DNA of 62,000 bases, taken from Glandiceps talaboti (Eukaryota; Hemichordata; Enteropneusta; Spengelidae). The position numbers and the translations under genes are program-made. Below, one piece after another: positions 35,652 through 48,200 of this stretch. Position 1 is the first letter of the stretch. Every line of letters begins with the position of its first letter. The notes beneath the pieces were generated by a model, which worked only from the letters and a program-made list of their open reading frames with translations, did not search any database and had not been told where the DNA came from. The stretch lies in NCBI RefSeq assembly GCF_964340395.1, contig NC_135560.1:11382598-11444597 (forward strand). The letters run 5' to 3'.

Positions 35652-36256
35652 TATCGTGTTTTTCCCTCTAAAATAACAGTTCAATAATATGTGAGGGTTT
35701 GGGTGCCCGCTCGTTAATAATACCACTCAAAAACTTCAAAAACGTCTTACACTTTACGAAGGACATGCAAGTTTGAACTTGATCAACAACAGAACGCGTC
35801 GTTTGCGACACATCCACTGCATAAATGCGAATTTCCACTATCATAAACTGAAATTCTCGACGATGGTACTTTGGATATGAGGTTTAACTTTGTGTAAATA
35901 TTTCGATACAACCTCAATGAAATCCTTAGCGATCGGATCACCTATTTTCACAGCAACAATGTCCCATTGATCACATCCATTGCGTTTTGTTTACAGTCGT
36001 TGTGTTTTTGAAAACACCCGCAATATCGTAAAACGGTACCCTCTAGCATACGCCAATGCGAAGTCGCAATCACAGCATAAACATTTTTGTCAAGTTTAAG
36101 TACTTAATGACATAATCACTTGGAAATTGTCATATTGAAATGTTTTTGGAATTAAAGCTTCCTCTAGATGTGGTGAAATTGTGATCTAAATTATCTTTCT
36201 ATGAACATTGATTTAGGTCGCAAACCACATTCTCATTTTGCGACTGTTATTCAAAT
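35652..36256. promoter_or_regulatory. Putative bidirectional CNTLN/BNC promoter
   Basis: About 600 bp separates the CNTLN ATG (minus, 35651) from the BNC ATG (plus, 36257). By eye it holds more CpG than the flanking introns, for example the acgcgtcgtttgcgac stretch near 35795, and no tandem array, as expected for an unmethylated shared promoter. I see no convincing TATA box facing either gene. That it drives both genes is inferred from geometry only. Confidence 0.6.
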
Positions 36257-36264
36257 ATGGCGGC
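36254..36264 (+). promoter_or_regulatory. YY1-like motif overlapping the BNC start codon
   Basis: AATATGGCGGC matches the published YY1 consensus AAnATGGCGGC, and its ATG is the proposed BNC start codon. YY1 sites overlapping start codons just downstream of CpG promoters are a known arrangement in animals. Binding is not shown. Confidence 0.45.
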
Positions 36265-36265
36265 G
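36257..36265 (+). CDS. BNC: BNC exon 1 (three codons)
   Basis: ATG GCG GCG followed at once by a perfect donor gtaagt. It ends in phase 0 and joins GCA ATC CGC of exon 2 in frame. The context AAATATGG is a fair start context. Support comes from the match to the vertebrate BNC1 start, the phase, the donor, and the position opposite the CNTLN start. Confidence 0.65.
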
Positions 36266-39200
36266 GTAAGTGGGTCATTTTTACTTTTTTCCCGCCAGTA
36301 TCTTTTAGTTCGAGAAAACGATGTAATTGTCACCTCCCCGTAGTATTAAACTTGGCAGATATGATCAGTTAAGTTTCATCGGTCAGACTACGTATCTAGT
36401 TTGAAACCACTTTTTCGAAATACTTGCGGATTTTGCATTTGTTTACATCACATCGAGGATGCGATAGCTAGCTGACTGTATGTACATTGTCATGTAAAGA
36501 TATCAGTGCGTCTTTTATGCTGTATCGCTCGTAACACTGACGAAACTATCTCTACTCTTTCATGCACAAATAAGCGATAGGCTTTCATTAATAGTCAAAA
36601 TACATCTTTATATCCAACCAATGTCAGATCGTTCGACTAGAATACCATTAACGCAGATAGTCGGTGTTTTAAATTAAAGTACTTTAAAAATCGTGAGTGG
36701 GTGTCGACCACGAAGTGATAGGCGAGTTAAATTTAAAATACAGTACCGTTACTGTTCCGCGAAATGTACTGTGCTCACGGCAAGCTCGTATTGATAGTGT
36801 TGTATGTGACAGACTCACAGTATACAACTGTGATTATGATCCGATGAAGTCGCATATCTGTACACAAAGTGTTATTATTGTCGCGTCGATTTATTAGTCA
36901 AGCTGGCCAATGGCGTGTATTGTGTTGTCTGGGTCCTGCATTAGCGTACATAATTGTGCGATGTGTTAATGAACGGTGTCGTGGGTAGTGAAATTATATG
37001 CAAGGACAACTGTCGCTATTCATGATGTCATTGTCAAATCAGTGGAGGGCTATCTGACTGGAAAATCACGCCATTCACTGCTCTGAACAGTGTACAGGAA
37101 GCCAGTAGTCTCGGTCCCTTTGTAGTTGCTCTGGGCATGATCTTGAAAAAGAGAAAGTGCTCAGGATTAGAGAATTGCCGTCTATTGGGACTTGGCGTGA
37201 CATTTTGAATGCATCTGGCGCATGTCATACACACATGTCGCTTCTATATTGACGTAGATAAAAGGCTACCGCCACATGTACGCACACAACTCATTATATC
37301 CACTAATGGACTGTAAGCCCCCTTGGTGCTGATCGAATTTCTATATGTATGCATTCATGTGAGACTCTAATCAGACACTTAGACTAAATTTGTGAGTTGT
37401 TTTGGGAATTGGGGACTTGAGCTGTCTCCTGACAACCTACAGTTGGGTTTCATTTGAAGAAATAAAAGCTGCATCAGAACTGGGAGTTTTTAATGGTCAC
37501 ACATGGCTTTGCTAGAGGATTTTATCAACATTGATGATTCCCACACTTTTCATTAGCTACCAGGCACGTATCGGGTCTGTTAGTCGCATAGCAATATTTT
37601 TGTTGCCAGACAGTGAAAGAGTCCTTGTGACAGGCCTGCAGGCTATAAATCCATTTGTGAATTAGATATCCCAAGTAGATATTATTGGGGTTTCAAGTCA
37701 CAGGCGTACTACCAAATGACACTAAGGAATCCAGACTGTTGATGTGTACTGTGTCACATCCATATGACTGTTAGCCCCAGGCATATTTATTAATCACAGC
37801 CAATCCTGTATATACCATTAAACTGTGTGAACCATAAATGTGTGTCTGTACACTGCATGACAATTACTAGACTGCCTTACCAATCAGTGAAGAGATTGGT
37901 GCTTAGTGTCACTGGATCACTCAGTCTGTAGAACAGCATAGCTTAGCGTATCGTGTCGGAACTCACTCAGACACAGCAGTCTACCCGAGTCACCAGTCAA
38001 TGTGTGCAGTCCTGGAATTTTCCACACACTTCTGTCATTCATTTCATTTATCCCACATCGTCACAACTCGGACGGGCTTTCCAAATCTCAACTGGTTGTA
38101 CTGCATATCCGTGTCGATAGTTCTTTTTCCCTCTCACAATTTTTTTTGTTGAGTCTCAAGCGGGAGTATCATCAACCGTGTTTGTGGTACCATGTACCCA
38201 GCTAGTGTTTATCAAGGCTCCTACACCACCCCATCATTTAATGTAAGTCCGTTTATCTCTTCAAACATTGTTTTTGGCAAAATATGTCTCTTTTTCCTAT
38301 TTTTCACATCATGTAACTTTTGTCATTTTCATTGTCAGAGATGATTACATAATGGAAGATTTTTTTTCTTTCTCATTGTTAAAAATTGAACTTCATTGCA
38401 TGTTACCCAACATGACAAAAAGTGACAGTTTCCTTTTTGATGTTTGTTCTAAAGTGACATTTTTATACACAATCCTCGCCATTTGTGATAAAATGACATT
38501 TATGTAGGCAATAGCAGTTTGTGGCGTACTTTTATGTTTTTTTCCCAGTGATCAAGTCAGAAGTCACAGCAGTCAACTTCTGACAGTCTTTGGTTACCAC
38601 GGAGATAGTGATATGAACTGATGCAGTAAAAACAGAGACAAATGTGACAGTAAAAAAAGAGTGAAATGTACATAGCTATACAGATAGGACTAGAATATAG
38701 AGTGAATCAAATACTTCTCTTTTATCATTGGTAGTGTTATCATGTATCTCTTATTTGTTTGACAATGAATATCATTACTCAACCCCAACTCAATTTGTTT
38801 ATTTTATTTTATTTTTCTAATTTTGAATTTTAATGAAGCAAAACTTTGTCATTAGCAAAGATTACACTGAGGGACTTCATACAGATTTAGTTTGGTTGTG
38901 GCATGGATTTATATTAGGTGTTTTTTGAAACACTTTACTTCAGATCAATACTAAATGTTGATTGCTGTGTACAACATGATATCTTTGTGGCCTACAAATC
39001 TCCAAGGAAACGCTCTAAGGTACTCAGTGGCATGGATGAAAACGGTGGTCCTTCATCAGACGTGAGAAAGTAACGAATCAATGAAAGCATTAACGCATCA
39101 AACACAATGTATTTTATTACGTCAACTGCGCTAGTACGGTTGAGACTAGGTGTTTGAAATAAGAGTTTGTAGAGAGTGATGCAGATAACCCTTTAGAAGT

Positions 39201-42200
39201 TGTTAATTGGTATCCCATAAATTATTGTAAGTTATTAGCGGACTTGTCATGACAGTCTTTCTACTCTTAGTGCAGTTAACTTTGGCTCTCAACTGTTCCG
39301 TTACTTTTGTCATCAAGTCGTAAATTTTATTTTTTATGTTGAAAGAGATATTATCTTGAAGGACATCTTGAAGACTTTCAATTTAAGTTAGAAAGTGAAA
39401 TGAAAAAGGAAATGACTTGACTTTGTTGATAAGATTTGACATCATTCAAGTGACTTTTCAGTTATGTTTATTCTTCCTGGTCTTGCTACTTTGGTAACCT
39501 ACCATGACTTGTCATAATTTCCTGGTTGTACGACAAGTTATGCAAACTACGTGATTACTTTTCCTGCAAAACAAGAAATCATCTTTAACAAGAAGGGAAA
39601 GTAACCTGCACTTAAAAGTATAGATGTCAAAAGCATGAGTAATTTTTTTCCATAATGCAAACATTTTTGAATTTAGTATAATTTCCAAGACTTGCAATGT
39701 CTTTCAACTTTAAAAAAAAATTCAACATTTCCTGAATATGTTATAAGAGCACAAATTTAATGGGTAGTATTTTTTGAATATTTTTTGTACAAAGGCAGTT
39801 TCTGTTAATGTGTTATTGCATGTAACACCTTTGTTTAGCACTATTGTTAAAGTCTTCTTTCGCACCATAGCAATCCTTTTATTTACAATTTATTGCGGAA
39901 GTTATTGTTTTCCAGTGTGTATTACAGATTAGGTGGAACACTACCATTTCTCAGCTGGATTCCAAAATTATTAATATCAATCATTTGGATTGAAAAATGA
40001 AAGTAGCTTTTGACCAACAACTAGTACACTAGGACCTTTATGAAAACCTAACAATGAAAATGTAGTTTCATTAACATGCATGAGAAATTTATTTAAGGAT
40101 AACAGTCGCTATTATGTTGAAAATGTTTAATTTAGCAATAGTATGGAGGTGGAGTTTGCTAGTAAGTAGAATTCATATTTACTGTGTGGTGTCCAGATGT
40201 TGCATTGTATTCAATACTTGCATTGTAATGCTGAAAAAAAAATTCACTCCCTTCCAAATTTAAGATTTACAAAAGTAGATATAAGAAAAAAAAGCCTAGA
40301 GTCTGCGGAGTTCTGGATGTGTGAATTGAATTATGTATTATTTACCTCGAATTCCAAATATTTGTCTCTTGTAATTCCACCCTAATTCCTTGTTTGTTAT
40401 CCTTGTGGCAATTTGAAAGTCTTGTTTAAAAAGTCAATCTGGCTTTTTGAAATGTTTTCCACCTGTGTTACAGTATATTCAATTTTATATGATTAGAAAT
40501 AGATATTTTTTTGGAAATGAATACTTAACAATGGAGACAATTGTGCATGCAGGCAATATTATGTAAGAGGTGTATAATTGGCAATGAACAAACAGATAAA
40601 AAAACTGAGAAGTCCATTTGTCATTTTTTATTGTCCTGCAGTTTAATTTTAGATCAATTTGAGAGGAGTGAGAAGTTAAGAGTAATGACCAATTAATTTC
40701 TTATTTAGTGAAGTAATTAACGTTGCCATGTATTGTGGTTATACCAGCAATCTGGATGAGTTACTGTGTGACAGACTGGGAACTGAATGGGAAGGGAGTG
40801 TTTAAAACCCATTGTGTGAAAATATCATGTTGTAAGCATATTGACAATGAAGGGGGAGGTGTTAACATGTATTGTAAAGCATGTTATAAGTGTGTGGACA
40901 GTAAATTGGAAAACAGGAGTTTCTAAACTAAAAACTTCAATTGTGTGAAATCGAGTTGTAAGGAAATGAATTGAATAGAAGGGGGAGATGTGTGAGGTAT
41001 GTTGTAAGTTTGTGGACAGTAAATTAGAAGGGGGGTTGTTTGAAGCTAAAAATATTCTATTGTGTAAAAAACAAGTAGCGTATTGATAATTACGTGAATA
41101 GAAGGGTGAGGTGTTACAAGTACAACATGTTATGCAAGGCATTGGAAATGACTGAATTGAAACGGAGAGGTCTGAATCGAAAACTTCCCATTTGTGTTTT
41201 TAAGAAAAAAAATAGTTGTAAGTATATTGACAATCAATTGAATAGACAGAGAGGTGTTAACATGTAGTGCAAGGGTAGTAAATCAGAAAGGGGAGGTTCA
41301 AATCTAAAAACATGTGGGAAGCTTTTTAGACAGTAAATGAGTAGGGAATGTGTTTAACCCGTAGACTGAAGCGAAGAGTACATTGTATGCCTACAGAAGA
41401 TAAATGGAAGAGGCGGGTATTTAACCTGTGATCTAGATATGCTGTAAGCATGTAGATAGTGAATTTTAAAGAGGAGCTGTCAAGTCGAGTGACTGAGCCA
41501 AAGGGGGGAGGGTGTTTAAACCTGTCGTAAACACAATGAGTGGAAATGATTGAAAGGGGAAGGTGGTTTCACCCTTTTTGAAAAAAAAATGGAGTTAAAC
41601 ATAAACTGAAAGGGAAGGGGGAGGCATTAAACCTGATAGGTGAAGAAACAATTGTCAGTGCATACATTTGTACATGTACCATAGAATGAATTCGAGAGGG
41701 ATGGTGTAAAAATAAAAAAAAAACTTGTAGTAAGCAATTGAATTAGCCTCTGGGTCATGAATAGGAAAGGGAGGGTGTTTTTACCTGTCATAAAGACACT
41801 GAATTGGAGAGGTGTAGTATTTAACCTTCAATTGAAAGAAAGACATATGTATCACCATACTGTAGAATGAATTGGAGAGGGATGGTTGGTGTAAAATGTA
41901 CACACTTGTCGTAAGCAATTGAATTAGCGTATAGGTCATGAATTGGAAAGGGAGGGTGTCTTCACCTATGGTGTACACATGTACTGAATAGGAGAGGGGA
42001 GGTGTTTAACGTGTAATCTAATGGTATGTAATAAGTATCTTGTACACTGCACTATATACTACAATATCATGGATGGTTGGCGATGTAAGAGGCTTTAACA
42101 CGTTATATTTACACTTGCATTGTCTTGCAGCGTTTAATGCATCACAACGATCAGTGCCAAAAGGTGATCCCATGAGAGACATACCTAATTCCTCAACAGT

Positions 42201-45200
42201 GCTTGATCTGCTGATTTTTATCTTCTTAACTCAGCATCGGTAATCCGTCAAATTAATCTGCAGATGATCCTCGGTCCTCTTGTCATGTCTGTAGGTATTG
42301 CCACGGATTTGAAAAACTAACCTTGCAAATTGACCCATCTTTAAGGTGATTTCAAATAAGACTAATATTTAGAGAAGATAAATGTGCCTGGGCTACCGGT
42401 TCATAGCTATAAATGTAATTTCTCCTTGCAGTGAAAAAAAGAAGATTTTTTTTAACGAATTTCAAAATTTTGCTCAGTGAGTGAGCTACATGACAACAGC
42501 CCATTGTAGTACATGTATATTGTACATCCCATGACAATGGCAACAAAATGTCAGCAAAAATTTGGAATGATTTTTGAAAAAAAAATTAACTGTGAGATAA
42601 AATTGTCATTTATAACTAACGAAAGGTTGTTTAGGCTCTAAACACAAAAACTCCGTTTTGACTTTCATTTATATACTTTTAATTCCAGGAAATTTCACAA
42701 TGAATTTTCACTTCACTGACTTATGATATTGGTCTTAGAAATACTGACCATGGTTGAGGAAAAAGATATTTGATTTCTTATTACTGACATCGTAATTTGT
42801 GTGTTTACATCATATTTACTTCTTCTTTTTTATAGTAAAACACAAAAAAAAACCCATCACTTTTGTAACTCTACTTTTGAATAGATGGGAAATGCGCAGA
42901 AAACAAAAAACTTATTACATTCTGAAGGAGAAAAAATTGTTCTCCAAAATTGCAACAGAAAGTGAGAGTGATACATTACTTCTGAGAATGACCAAAGAGA
43001 AAAGAGAGAGGCGATAATAATTTTAACATCTCTTGATTTTGCACATGGATTTGAAAATATTTCATACTCTTAGTTTGTAAATTTATCAATCTATTCTTCT
43101 GATTTTGTATAAGTTGTATGTAAAAAATTCATGAAAAATAGATTATTAACACAGAAATATTTACCCCATGCAAAATATTTTGTTTCCCGTATTTGTCAAA
43201 ATGATTTTTTTTTTAAAATTCTCCTGACTTCAGAACTTTATTTTCAATTTATATATGTATTCTTTGGATTTTGTGTAACTTGTATATCAAATCCGTCAAA
43301 CTATATTACTAACATAGAAATATCTACTGTATTCAAAAAACTTTGTTTCCATATTCCCATATTTGTCACGATGACTTTCATTTTGAAAAAATCCCCTGAA
43401 TTCAAGACTTTCTTTTCTGTTCTTATTAGTGATTTTACATAAGTTGTTTTGTAAAAAATAATGGAAATAGATACAAACACAGAAATATTTACCACCTTTG
43501 AAAACACCATTTTGTTTCCTGTACTCCCAAAAAATTCTCCTTAATTTTCATTGTCTCTGTTTTCTGTCAATAGTACTAGTGAATTTTTATAGGGTGGAAC
43601 CTATCTCCTTGTTACATATTGAGTTTGTGATGGTGATCTGTTGGCCTGTGACGTTGCTCTCATGCTGGTCGTATCATAATGATGTCTTGCTAGGTTTGGA
43701 ACGTAGTCTACTACCTCCATCTTGATTTTACATTCTCGACAATTTCTACCTGCTTCTTATGTTATCAGCAGCATTGGCAATAATTAATGAGGGACTCTGT
43801 CCTTTATCTGATCAATTCCTTTGATTATTCAATCAATTATTTAATTTGATAATTACATTATATTGCAGTGGTAATTATTTTCATTTGTTGCTGTCAGAAA
43901 GTGGAGCACAAGATTTATGTTGACTGGCTGTTATTACGTACTGTATTGGATTATTGCCTTCGGAGTGTCTCAGATGTTAAAAACAGTGATGTAAATCAGT
44001 GAGGTTTTAAGTTTTCTAATTTTCCCTTTTTCCTGAACAACGTATATGAAGAGTGGCAAGTGTGGATTAGTGGTACGTTTGCCAACTATTCCCCAATTCC
44101 CACAAGTTTGACCAATTAAATGTGAATAGTAACTTGAAATCTTTCAAGTGTTTTCAGACTCCTGTCTGAGTTCCATGTCGGGGGTTGTTGATAAGCGTTT
44201 GCTGCTGCTGCACTGCTGCATATGTTCTCTGTTCCAATTTTAAACAAGTCTGTTTATGGTGAAATGTAGCCTTGTCGTCCTGCTAAAGAAGGGGACTGTT
44301 ATGTGTAACAGGCGGTAATTCTAAACCCTAGGCCATTTACCATTAAATCCCATATTGACAGCATATCAACTAAGATCACGACACAGACGCTCTTGCATGC
44401 TCTGACTGATTTGGCACAGCTTGTCGTCATGGTAGAGTTTCATCTGTTGTCATGGTGATGTCATGCTTTGTTGATGATGGCAGGGACCATCTTGCCATCA
44501 CATCTAGGAACAGTCTAGTTTCTTGCCACTTTTTGTTTGTACTTTGGCCGACTCCAATATTCATGCAACAGTTGACTTCACTTATTTCTTCACATGAATA
44601 AACTTTGAGTTATAATAATCAAAGCCAGTTTCCAACCAAATTACAATGATGTTTCCAGTTTTTGCCCACAACATGTGACCTTTCTTTCATTAGCTGACCT
44701 CAATAATAAATAGAAGGACGGATCTATTTCGTTTTAGTCATTACAAAAGTAAGTGTACTGCCGGCATCGCCTTTAAACTGTTATGGTGTTATTCTGAGAC
44801 ACATAGGCACGTATTTTGTATGTAGATAAGGCAGATTGGAGTCCAAATAAACTACATGGCATTTCGTGACATATTTTGTCAGTGTGAACCCGACCTAGCA
44901 CGCCAAAGATAATTGCTGAACAGTTGTGTTTGTGGTTCAGTATTTCCGCTGAAGTCACAAAGACTACATTTTTCATGATCCAAATTTTCTGATTAAAGAA
45001 AAAAATGCAAAAAAAATGCGAACTTCAGCCTAGATATTTTTACAGTGTTATTATCGATCTCCTCTATCTTAATTTAGATATTATTCCATGACTTTCACGG
45101 AAAATAAAATGAATATTATACCAAGAGTAGGCTAGCATTCATTTTTTTTTTTTTCGTTCAGGAAATAGAGGTTACAGTTATACGTGTACTGCGACTTGAA

Positions 45201-48200
45201 AAGGAAATAGTATATTCTGAATAGATAGGCTTTTGTCATTAATTTCTAAAATTTCACCAGTAAGTTTAATTAGCCTGAGTGACATCAAAAGTTCTGCACA
45301 ACAAACAGAATTAGTGTAATTAGCTTTAAATAGACCAAAAGTATTGCACCGCAGGCAAAATTTGATCAATTTCAGGTGGTGGAGAAAAAAATTTCAACAA
45401 ATTTTCATAGCAGACAAAGTTTGGTGAATTTGCAGGGAAAACACCCCAAATTATTAAAAGCAGGAAAAATTTGAGCAATTTTAAGAGGAAAAACACCAAA
45501 AGCGCAACAGACTATGTAACATAAGATAAATGTGCAGGAGTGATGCCCAAAAGATGTACATGGCGTACAAAATTGAATTGATAAGTTGATCAGGGTTTAC
45601 AAACCAAAAAGTTGTACATGGCGTACAAAATTAAATTGAAAAGTTGGGGTATCACTAGAAAAGTTCATACATGTCGTTCGCAATTAGATTAATTAGTATG
45701 AAAGATGCTAAAAAGTTTTGCCTTGGCACAAAAATATAGGATATGTTGACACAAAGTGAGATCTGTGAGTGGCGGTGGTAGTGGCGGGACTATCACTTTC
45801 AACAATGAGACCACCCACTGTAGACAGAAATTCCTAGTCGTGACACGAACTCAGAGAATTTCGATGATGACACACACACTGTCATATCACATCATTAGAG
45901 TCTGTTGATACAACTTTTACAGTTATGATGTAAATGTTGTCTGTTTGCTGCCCAGTTAGTCACAAAAATCACCACAGTCTACATTGCCTTCACTTATTTG
46001 TTGTCTTAGTACTGTATTGTTAGCATTGTGATGTTTGAAGTTTGTTTTGTGGGAATAAATCACTGCTGTTAATGGGATTTCCATGACCAGGGCAGCGACT
46101 GCACCGTTTGACTTTTTCAAGTTTTTGTTGTTTCTTTTCTTCTGTTTTGATTGCATGGCTTGTATGTGGTCAGAATTAGGATTGTCACATGTGTATACCC
46201 ATTGTGAATTTTAGACAAAATTTCACCTGCGGTACATGTACAGGTACATTTTTAGCTTAAAACCCCATCTTTGTGATGAATTTCACTACACAGAGTTCGA
46301 TCCACTTGCAGACTACAGGAAAAATTAAAGTTTACAATACACTTTGAATGATACGCACACATTTTGTTTGATAATTTCGCATTCTTTTGATAGTAAGAAG
46401 TTGCCAAGTTGATCCTCACAAAGTGAGACCAGTCACTTACCAGTGCAAAAACTTCCCACTCTTGCATTTCATATGCATAATCATGACATCATCTTGCTGT
46501 CAAATTTATTTCACAATTTTGACCAAAACTGTTACATCTTTGATGTCAAAAAAATAGATGTTTTGTGGTGATGTTACATTGTATATATATGACAGATTCT
46601 GAGAGTTACAGCTGCTGCAGGTTAGGTGTTCACTGGCTCAGTTTGATACAACCACAGAAACTGTATGTTACACTAAAGATACCAAGATCGCAGTTTCTTC
46701 TACATTTGAAATACATGATTTAAACATACTGCAACTTGATGCAGACATTCGGGCACCAATGTTTTGATGTCTGCCTGGTAGCATGTTAGTTCATTTATTA
46801 ATTAGACAAAACGTTGGGAGAAACTTTATTCATTCAAGCTTGCTATCTTAAAGTGTAGCATGTGTAGTTTCTTAATTAATGGTTTCTGTGTAGTTGTATG
46901 AAACAAAGCCAGTGAGCACTTAACTTACAACAGGCTGTACATATATCATGCATATACATATACATGTGTAGGTCTTGTAATGTTATGGCAATACAGTGCT
47001 AAAGTGTTCATAAACATTTGTTGGTTTTCTGGACCCTTGATTCAAACTTGTAATGGTCATATCTGTGAATTGTGTTTTAGTGAGACATACTATGAAGTAC
47101 ATGTGTGTATCTAAAAGGTATAATTAAACTGTGTTACTGTTATGTCTGTACTACGTACACGATACGATAATATCCCGACCAGTGCATTGTACATGTATTT
47201 GTAACATATATACATCAGTATATAAACACCATGTGGTCTTTTCGTGTATAGGTATTCCAACTCATTTTTATTACTTTTCTCGGCTTTTCTGCTAGAAATT
47301 TATTATTATTATTATTATTACCAACTTTGTTTCTGGACAATAAGAACACAGCAATTTTTAATACGACCCACAGCATTGTTATATTCTCAGATCTTTTCTA
47401 GTTTGTCTGTACTTTGTGACATTTTCAGTACACATTTTTAGTGACTTGTATTGTCTCATTGTAAATTAGTATAGCGTGTGCGTCTGTAGATCTGAACATA
47501 ACCACTTGATGTTGATTCACTCTACAAGGCGTCTTTGATACTTACCTTCAAGGCATAATCAAATAGGCTGTCTATGGTGGCTCTGTACGCAATCTCAGCA
47601 GCTTTATTCTGGCCTTCACTGATTTAGGAATCACTCGGCCACACTGATGTAGACACACTTTGGGTGGGATTCTTGTCAATCACTTGGTCAAAGTGTGAGT
47701 GTGTTCAACATCATACAAAAAGTGACTGAATCTTCTCAAAGAATTTGTCAAACGTGGAATGTGTTCAACACCATATTAAATATGGCCGACATGCACGCAG
47801 TCTTCAAGAATTTATCAAAATTGGAATGAGTGCAGGATAACATGAAAGTGGCAGACAATCCCAGAGTTTGACAAGTTTTGGAATGTGTGCTGCTGCAACA
47901 TCACATGAAAATGGCCGACATTCCCAAAGAATTTGTCAAAATTGGTATTTGTTCATCGTCATGTAAAAAATGGTAGACAGTCATCTTTAAGAATTTGTCA
48001 AAATTGGTACCAGTCTGTATAACATATGAAAATGGCCGACAGTCTTCTCAAAGAATTTGTCAATAATTGGTACTTGTGCAACATCATGTGAGAAAGGCCA
48101 GCAATATCAAACAATTTGTCAAACCAGTTACCTGGAATGTGTGCAACATCATAGAAATTAATAAACTTGGTGAATTGTAGGAAAATGCTTCCTGTCAAGA

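Larger units (their letters stand above)
42021..47599. other. BNC intron 1, middle
   Basis: Except for the degenerate repeats at 43130-43520 and 45355-45720 and a (TTA)n at 47302-47320, nothing recognised. Confidence 0.4.

Noticed and set aside
36697-36897. 66-codon plus frame downstream of the promoter
   Set aside because: No splice-site context, no recognisable pattern; lies in BNC intron 1 and is likely chance in a CpG-richer stretch.
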